A stretch of DNA of 25,143 bases from a virus, in the IMG/VR virus record IMGVR_UViG_3300042452_000183, positions 1 through 25,143 of that record. One strand, written 5' to 3'. Under the pieces are notes generated by a model that was not told the DNA's origin, searched no databases, and saw only the letters and a list, made by a program, of their open reading frames with translations. Below are positions 1 through 9,500 of this stretch, in pieces. Position 1 is the stretch's first letter. Every line of letters starts with the position of its first letter. A program made the translations under genes and the position numbers.

Positions 1-560
1 TCCCAAATTAAGAATCTGGTTGATTCGCTTTTGCTTGGCTTTTCCTTCCAGCCCCTCGTCTTTGGCCATCTTTGCCGCCTCGGCATAACGCTGTCCCTCG
101 GAAGATGCTGCATAGTTAAGGGCATCGGTGGCCTCCATGATGCGAGTCACATACCTCCACCAGTTAAGAACTTTGGCAGGAGGGGATTCAAGAATAGTTT
201 TGGCAATGGCGTTCATGCCCTCCGTGGACTCTAGCGCCACACCGCCCTTGCGTCCGTAGTTGATCAACTCGACAGTCAGAGGGGTTTTCTCTTCTAGTCG
301 GGGCATGTTAATGCGGAGACCAGTATTGAATACGTTAATCGCCTCCCTCCACCCCTTGCGGTAGCCAGCTATCAGTCCATTGAGGCGGGTGAAGTCTTTG
401 TCTGCCACCGAACTTGCCAGTCCATTGACCCAGTTTCCAAGCAATGTGTCATTGAGGTTGATGAGGAAGGTTTCAACAGAAGATAGCATGTTGCTGTAGA
501 AGAATCCCGAACCCAGATCAGACAGGCTAAATCCTTTACGGCGGGCAATCTCTGCCATCA
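1..560 (-). other. LPD38-like C-terminal region of the giant protein
   Basis: From about residue 3160 the sequence GSGFFYSNMLSSVETFLINL, then GNWVNGL, resembles the 'LSSxxTxxxNxxGN' opening of large polyvalent-protein-associated domain 38. It continues in helices with Trp/Arg clusters (NWWRYVTRIMEATDAL). The region continues past the window, so its end is not visible. The assignment is from memory of the pattern. Confidence 0.45.
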
Positions 561-3500
561 TGTTGCGGGTAAGTCTGCGGCGCTCCATGCCCTCTGGCAT
601 GTCTTCAAGTATTAAAGCCATCTCTTGAATTTGCTTGGCAAATTTGGGATCCCAAGTCGGAAGCTCAAAGCGGTGGGCCATGACTTCATAGGCTTCTTGA
701 TCAGTCAGGGCTCCGATATTAACCAACTCAAAGAACTTCTTCAGCGGGCTTTGGGCTAAACGTTTTGTTTTTTCCTTTGGCTTTTTGAATCGGGCAAGAG
801 CTTTCTCGCGGCGTTCTTCAGCCTTGGCGCGGAAGTCTTTAATGATAGCGCGGGACAAATTGACGGCATCGGCATTGCTGACATTCATGTCGGCCACTAA
901 CTTCTCGGCAAGAGCCTTCTCAATCTCAATGCGAGTCTTCTTGCTGGAACGATACCAGTCATTGTATTTGCCGACAAGAGACTCGCCCATAGCCTTCATC
1001 TTCTGGTTGACAAAGCGCATGACAAGTTTGTCGCTGACGGGGAACTGCTGGATGATGGGCTCTAAACGCTCCATGAACTCTTGCGCGGCTACAGCTTTTT
1101 TGTATGCGGCACTAGAAACCGCTTCTCCTCCACCCCGTCTGGCCTCCAGTTCCATCACCTTTAGAGAGATATCCTCTAAAGCTTTATTGAATGCCTCTTG
1201 GTATTTCTCCTTGTTGTTGAGGGCATCTTCAATGGCGGCTTGGAAGGAACGTTGGGTGGTAGTCTGACGCTTTGCTTCGGGCACAAAACCCAAAAGGTTC
1301 TCAGTTAGTCTGTCGGTGAAGAGAAGAAGCGAAGGCGGGACTTTCTTCTTGGGGTCGCGCATCAGGCGACGAGCCAGACGCTCGGAGAACATCTGTTGGT
1401 AATCTTCCCAGATGGTTGGACGCTCTCCGTAGATGTATTTGTTTTCACGGGCCAATTCCTTCTTAACCCTCATGCGCTCGTCCTGCATTTCCTTAAAACG
1501 TTCGCGCTCTGATTTCGTGGCTTGTCGAGAATCGCGTAGCTTTATGGCGGAATCCTCAATAGCTTGGGCGGTAACGGGGGACACTCCCATGGCTGTAGCC
1601 TCGGCAATGAAGTTGGCGTTGTAGCGGCGGAGATGGCTGTTAACCAAGTCAGAGAGCGGGTCTGGCTGACGGCGACGAACCTCTTCACCCGCAACCTTCT
1701 TGGCCGCACGGATGGCAAGCTTCTGTGCCTGCTCTTCGATAGTGATCTTCTTGGCCTCCCGCTCTCCAGCCTTATTTGCTGTCTTGTCGATGTTGGACTT
1801 GTTGGATTTTATGGCCGCATCGAAGGCGGAGCTATCAGCATCTTCCACATCCCGTTTAATTTTATCAATCTGTCCCTTGCGGTTGGTGATGTGTTTGGAT
1901 ATAGCCTTGTCGATATCCCTGCGGACTTTTAATAGAACCCCATCGGCCCCAAGGTCGGAGAATCGGGCGATGGCCTGTACACCTTGGCCCAACTCCTTGA
2001 AGTAGTCGTTTACGAAGTCTAGGAATTCTACATGGGCCTCCACCGCTGCTTTGTAATCGGCCTCCTTGCCTTTCTTGCCCTTAGTGGATTTGCGCTGGGC
2101 TATGATCTTGCGTAGGACAATCTGTGCCATCATAGAGCGGACAGGGAATGAAACGCCGTTCGTCATGTCTTCGGTGGCCCTGATTGCTTCGTCCACAGTA
2201 AGCCCGCTCATAACGCGATTGGCTTCCTCAACGCTAACCTCATTGCGGAGAACTTCGTAGGCAAGGTTGATCTTGTTCCGCAAGTCGCGGGGGAGTTCTT
2301 CCCTGATGCGCTCGGCAAAGCTGTAGGGTTTAACTTCGGGCTCGGCTTCTTTTTCTGCTTTGCGACTTCGGGCCGCATCGGAGATATCCATGATGCCGCG
2401 TTGGATCTCGACCTGCTTGCCAATGGCTTGGGCTAGGGTGGCGGCTGCTTCGGGCTCAAGGTTGGTATAACGAATGATGGCATTCTCAAGCGTCTCCACA
2501 TCCCGCCCAGAACCCATCCACGCACTGGTGATGGTCTCAAGGGGCAGAGTTCCCTGCGGGGTTCCAGCGGCAGCACTTTGCTCGTTGGCCATCTGGAAGG
2601 CTTGCCCCATCACCTTAATGGTGGCGGCTTCGGGGGTTCCCTCTATCTGGTCTTCAACCTGTTCGGGAACAATCTCAAATTCTTCTTCGGGGGCAAAACG
2701 TACATCCTCTTCTTCGGCCAAGAACCTTTGCGAAAGCGGAATGAGGTTGCCACCGTCATCATAAGTAGCAGCATCGGCAGACTTAATCTGGCTGGAGTCA
2801 AAGACAATCGTGTGGACTGTGTCTGGCCCCACACCAGCCATGGCCCTGCCAAACTTTTTGGCCTTTCCGAACTTTTGGTTTACCAAATTGTCAACAATGC
2901 CGTCAAATCCTGCATCCTCAATAGCCTGACGGATGATCTCACTGGTTGCCGAATCACCGTTTTCATCGTTGGCATAAATAATGCCAGACTGCTCTTCCTT
3001 TAGAAGTCGGACGAGGTCTGAAGCACTTATGCCTCCACGATCCATGGCGTATTCCGCGATATTGCCAACGGCCCTGTCTGCGTCTACGGAACTGTCCTCT
3101 GAGTAACTTTCAATAATCGGGCGCAATGCCTGCAAGAATTCCGCGAGCTTGCCAGTTGGCTCTCCGTATTCTTCGGTTGTTTCATCGTATGGAAGATCGT
3201 AATCAAGGAAGGTTTCATTAACCCCACCCACATTGAAGGGATTCTCCAGTCGGACATAGACGCGCATTATGCGTTGGCCACCACCACTTAGAATTTCTTT
3301 GGCTTTCTTGCGGGCTTCAGCCTCGTCCAAATCTTCATTGTCTTGAAGCTGCTCGGATAGACGCTCAATACGGTTGGTTAAATCGGGCCCTTCGCCAGCG
3401 TAGTTGATTTGGGCATCTGCCTCGGTATTGGTCAGGTAGTATCCCTTGCCAAAGTCGTTTTCCACATTGGTGCGATCCTTGCGAAACACATTGAAGATGT

Positions 3501-6500
3501 GGGTTGTTCCATGGAACAACAGATTCTGAGACTGGTAATTTCTGGCTGCTGCCACTTCATCGGTTAAGATTTGCGCCTCTTCGATGTTGTTGTTCGCTAT
3601 GGCATTGGCGTGATTTTTACTCGCTTCGCGCACCTCTGGTTCGGGGGCAAGTGTGTTGTATCTTACGAGTTCTCCAGCATCCTTTGCGTAATCATATGTT
3701 TGTGGCTGATAAATCTGGAATGGCCGAGCCACGGATTCCGTGCGATAAAGCTGGAGTTTTTTGTATGGGTCTGTAACTAGTTGGTAGAAGGATTCGTAAG
3801 GATCTGTTCCAAGTTTGGCCTCAATAAGTTCCAAGAACTGAATAAATATTTTTGCCAATTTGCCTAAAAATGTTTCTGGAATGCTTTGTCTTTGACGAAC
3901 TAGATCTGTCATGTTTTCAGCAATCCACTCATCAAGCATGATGTAGCGATAGTTTTCTTCGCTAAAAAGAATGTTGTATTTGGTTATTTCACCATTGGCA
4001 CCAAAGACTGGAACAAGTTTGGTTTCAGCCTCCTTGGGGTTGAATATCTTGTAAGCCTCAAATTGTTCTGGAGTAAGGCTGTAGCGACCAACAAAAGCTA
4101 GGAACCAAGGATTGGCATCAATGTATTTTGCCAACTCTTTTGTGTAGTCATTGCTCATCTTTTCCAATTCGGTCTTTGGCAAGAAGCGAGAAAGGCCGTG
4201 CCAAAACTCATGGATACTGGTTCTTGCCCCCATCTCTGGCTGATCCTGCGTCAGATAGAAACTGACCAAGCTATTTCCGAAGTCAAAGTTGCTAACCGCT
4301 CCAGCACCACGAATGGAAATAGCAGTATCACCAATGGCATCTGGGCGGATGGTGTTGACAAAATCGGTGAGAGCTTGGGCCGTCTCCTCAGAGATCTTGC
4401 CACTGGAACGCTCTTTGGCAATGCGCTCAAGTATTGGGGCTTGACCTCTGGCCCGTGGTTTTTTCCTTCTTTGGGATTCGCGCTTAATCCTGTCGCGCAA
4501 TTCGGTGGACTCTTCAATAACATTGTTGATTGCCCGCAATGGCCCATCTTTGCGGCCAGCCTTAATGTCTTCAACCACAGTTATGATATCGTAGCCTAGC
4601 GGGTTATACCGCATGTCAGTCTCTCCTTGCTGGAAGCGTTGAGACAGGGGTGTGATGTTGCCTTGGGAATCGCGAATGACGGCAGGCTGGTTTGGATAAT
4701 CTAAAAATGGAGCAACAGCATTTCTAATGTAATCAGCCTCTCTTGGGCCAATTGACATTGCACCATTAAGAGTTGTTGTAGTTGGGGCGGTATCTTCACC
4801 ATAATTTATCCATTCTAACGGAAAGGAAGAAACGCTATCTTTAAGACTTCCGTCGAATGGGACAAAATGTATCGTCTCTTTATTGTCCGTAAGAATTACA
4901 TCAAATAATACTGGTTTAATTTTTCCATTAAGTATGTTGCGTTCTAAAATTTTCCCACCATCAGGTATGCGATTTGCAAATTCATCCACCATCCGCTGCG
5001 CCGTCTCCATGTCGCCGCGCTCGACTGCATCTAGATAGTCTCTATCTTGTTGCGGGGTTATGCCTATTGGCTCTGGTGCCATTTCGGGTTCTGGTGCTGG
5101 GGCAGGAGTTACACCTACCGCACCGCGAGCCTTAACCCTAGCGGGCTCGACCAACATGCCAACATCAACAGATGCCTCAATGACTGCTGCCGCCATAGAT
5201 CCCTTGGGAAGTTGCAGTATGCGCTGAATGGCATCCACAAAGGCCTGCCATAGGCTTTGCCTTGGATTGTTGGGATCTTTTAGACCCTTGAGTAGCTCGC
5301 GGAACGAGGGCTCGGAAAAAGTCTGGGAAACAAACTCTTCTAGATTGGCTAAACCATAGAAATCATCCGATTTGATGTCTTTACGAATCAGGCCCTTGGC
5401 TTGGGCTCTTTGTGCCAAGGCTTTGGATGCATCCGCCGATCTACCACCAGCAATACCATTTACTGCAAAGTATTGATCAGCAATGCCAAGTTGTTCGATG
5501 GTGGAGACGTATAGAGAAAAAAGCCTGCTGATGGGTTCGGGGGTATTGGGATCAGCAACCACCTTGTTGATGGCGTCCAAGTATCCCTTGCCCCTTGAAA
5601 ATTTTGCGCGAGGCAGATATTCACTCACTTGATCTGCTGTAATGGTGTGGCCGATTTCATGCACCACAATTTCAACAGGCAGTGGGATGCTTGACGGAAG
5701 TCCAACAACAGATTTAACCCCGCCCCATCGCCGCGCCCTTCCCTTTTTTCGCAAAGAGGAAAGACTGACAATAGGCTCAAGATCCAAGATGGGCATGTCT
5801 AGCTCGGCAAGAATAGCCGCAACGTCCTGCATCATTATTTCGTTGGGATCGGACTGAGCGATCTTGGAAAGGTTGAGTCTGGATGCGGTAACGAGTGCCT
5901 CTCTTACTGTTTTGCCTATAGTATTTTTCGGAGCAACAGATTGTGGGCCCCAACGTGACTTTCCAATAGTGGGCGCGGGCTTGCGGGCCCGTTCCTCTTG
6001 TGCGGATTTGATTACATTGTTTGCCTGCTCTTCGGTGATGGCACCAGCAGTTGGCGCAACGGGCGGAGGCGTAACTGGCGGAACTACTGGCGGCTGAACG
6101 GGAGGAGTACCAGTGCGGTCTATGGCATATTCTGGAATGTCTCCGCGATACCACACATTTCCCTCGGCCTGTCCAGTGTGCATTATGTTTGCGGGATCTA
6201 ATTTTGCCAAATCAATTGTAAACGCTCCCTGCCTCATCCCCTTGTCTCGACCAAAAACACCAAGCCAAACGGTTTTAATATCTTTGCCGCCAAAGGACTG
6301 GTCTATTGCGCGTTGTGCGCCAGCCTCCCTGCTAACATATGCCACCACCCCTTGCTCCTGTTTGAGTCCTGACGGCGGAGAATGCCACATATAACGCGGA
6401 ACAATTCTGCCAGTAGCATCAACAACTTGAGTTTTAGGATCGACCGCTCCAAACGGGGTTTCTTTTTGCGCGGCAAGTTGTGCTGGGTTGATGTATTCTT

Positions 6501-9500
6501 TATCCGCGAGTTCGGCTTGGGTTGGAGCAACTTGGGCCGCGACTAGCTTGACTGGGGGAACATAGATGTCTCCATCCAATGTCCATCCTTGGGGCATGGT
6601 TACATTCGTACCCACCTGATCCACTCCGATACGAAGGCCCTTGGAGATAGCTTCTGCCACCACTTCATTGGCTCCCGTGTCGATTTGGATCTTTCGGGCT
6701 TCAGGGGTCAGACGCGGGCGCTCGGCTTCAGGAATTATCGCAAGGCCAGCCTCAGTAATAACGGGCTGGTCTTTATAGATCTCAATCAACCCTGCCTCGG
6801 TCAAAGCCGTAACATCTTCAGGAGTTTGCTCCGTCCTCACAACTCGTAGCAGGGGTTCCAGATTTTCGGGGGGTTCACCAGCAGCCCCGCCGCCAAATTC
6901 TTTTACCGCATTCTCCACTTCATCACCAAAGGCTCGCAGGGCATTGAGGGCACTTTGCGGGTTTTCCTTGAACGCCTCAACCACCGTAGTGAACGCGGAC
7001 TCTGGCAGGATGTTCTTGAACTCTCCCTGCTCAATCAAATCAATGTTGAACGTTCCCCTATCAATCTCTTTAGCAATGTTATTGATGACATCGCGGAAAT
7101 TATTAATATCAATCGTTGCAGCCCGCTCCGCCGTGGGGACGATGGCCTCGCTAATGGATGAACGGAAGGATTCGATAAAGCGAGTTTCTACCGCCCTTGC
7201 CACAGCCTCTTCACCAAGACGCGCAGCCTCTTCTTGCTCTTTGAGAAGTTGAGCCAGACGGGCATTGGATTCTTTTTCGGGCGCGGGAGGCTGGACTGCG
7301 ACTTGTTGCTTCAATGCTTCGGCAGACGCTGGGCCGTAGCGTTTGGCCTCTTCGGACTCTGCCGTGTCCTTGGCATCTTGCTGGGCCTTCCTTGCTTCGG
7401 CTTCGGCCACCACTCGCTCCATCTCCGCCTGTTTCGCTCTGGTGGACTCCGAAAGCCCGATCATGCGGACAAGGGGAACCATGCCGACATTCTCCGCCAT
7501 GAGTCGGCCAGCCTCGGTAACTCGGGCTTGTCCAGCCTCGTTGACCTCAATCATTGGATTCTTGATACTGGGAAGGAAGCGTCCTCCACCCACGCTGGTA
7601 ATACCAACAGCAACACGTTCGCGGCCAGTCAAAGATTCCGCGCCTAGCCCATTGGCAATCTTGGCCATGGCCGTAAGCCCGTCTTTGGTTTTGGGGGACA
7701 CCGCCATTCCGTCCAATTGATCCACCATCTGCTCGTTGACTACATTACGGCGCATGGGGACCAAAACCTCGTTGTAGTAGGAAAGATCGGCGGATGCCAG
7801 TTTGCCTTCAAGTTGGTTGCGGGCCACGCGGCTGATAGTATCATCTTCTAAAAGTTCGGAGAGTTGCTGACGCTCCGCTTGCAGCGAATTCATCCTTGTG
7901 CGGTCAACGGCCACTCCACCTAAGTTCGCAGCCTCATCACTGGGAAATGTGGCGTCATATTCGCGTTGGAACTCTCCACCAATAGGAGAGCTTGCGCTGA
8001 TGTTAGAAATATCCTGCTCCGCATCAGCAATGGACTTGCGAATGGACTCCATGGACGCCTCACGCCGCGCCATAGCCTTGGGCGCTTTCATGTAGTCAAA
8101 GCCATACTTGAGTCCCTCGACAGTTCCGCCCGTGATTCCTCCAATGGCTAACGCCTTGAATGCATTGTTGATGATATCGGATGTTGCCAGTTCTGGATTG
8201 AAAGAAAACTGTTCGATGATGCCTTGGGCTAGTTGATCCGCAAACTCTTCATAGCCCTCATTACGCATGCCCCTTACGATGTCTGGCACAAGCTTGGGAA
8301 GTTCCGCCCTAAACGCTGCGGTATTGAGCTTGGCCTTGATGCCGTCCACTCCCTCGCGAAACACGGATTCAGCGCCTCGCTTGCCGCCAATCACCGTAAG
8401 GACAGCCGTGGAAAGACCAGACAACGCTGCGGGGAGTTGAGCCTCTTTAACTGCTTCGGCTCGCGCCTGTGCTGGATCCATTCCACCATCAATCTTTTCC
8501 TTCTCCAAGGTTTGAAAAGCTGAAGACAAAACCCCGCCATAAGACTGGGCAAGTGCAGTTCCCACCGAAGATCCAAAACCAATATTGCTAACCACCTTGG
8601 GCTTGAGACCCAGCTTGGCTCCCCCGAATCCAACAGCGCCACCCGTGCCAATCTGGGCAACAATCTGAGGCACAACGGCAGCAAGTTCTGCGGCAAATGT
8701 CGGGCCTCCGATTTCTTTGGAAATGCGGGTCAGGTTCTGTATGTCATCGCCTGTTTTGGTGGCTGCATCCAAAAAAGGATCAGCAAAATTTTGCGCCCCC
8801 ATCGTAAGGGCGGTGGCTCCGACAATTGCCTGTCCAGCTTCAAGCAGGCCAAGAGTTCCAGTTTTTAGGCCAATACCAACTTGAGCGGGAGTCTTGCCAA
8901 CATAATCCAGCCAGTTCTCGTTACGATTTTTCCATTCAGAAATCTGACGTTGTGGGGAAACGTTCTCAAGATTGTTGTCTTTTACAAAGCTATTGAATTC
9001 GCTGACTTTTTGCAGAAATGGCAACTCCACCTTTACGGCTTCTTGTTGCATCTGGGGTATTGTTGCAATGGTCTTGCGCTTCTTGGCATCGGATATATCA
9101 AGCGCATTAATTTCGCTCTTGATTCCTTCGGCGTCCCACACATGGAGGGGGGAAATGCGGATCTCGTTGTTGACGATTCCGACCTTATTCGTTCCTTCAG
9201 CCAAATCCACCATGGCGCGGGCTTCGCGGAATAGGCGTCCTTTTTCGGGATCGTCTTGATTGAGGAGGGAGTCCCGCAACTCATCATACTCTGGAGCAAT
9301 AGCATTGGACTCCAATAGGAACTGGTCTACTGACTGGCCGCTGGCAAACGCTTGACCTATTGCCTCTGCTCCATTGTTGATCTTGGTTTCGTTTTCTTTA
9401 AACCTCTCGACAAATTGACTGGTAAGATCTTTTTCTTCCGCTTGATACTTGGCTTGGATAGCCGCCATTGCCCCCTTGCGCTTATCGGTGTCTTCAATGG

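Noticed and set aside
785-1267. 160-aa open frame on the plus strand
   Set aside because: It lies entirely inside the giant minus-strand gene, antisense to its helical region, and has a low-complexity Ser/Ala/Arg composition typical of a shadow frame.
4198-4599. 133-aa plus-strand frame
   Set aside because: Antisense to the HEFWH peptidase region of the giant gene, whose motifs are conserved in the minus frame.
6059-6110. GC-rich repetitive stretch that looks like a DNA tandem repeat
   Set aside because: It encodes a Pro-rich inter-domain linker in the giant protein (PPVQPPVVPPVTPPP), so the repetition follows from proline/valine codons.
5777-6154. 125-aa minus-strand frame rich in Ser, Cys and Arg
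   Set aside because: It is a different frame on the same strand as the giant gene; the giant frame carries the conserved motifs on both sides and continues through without a stop.
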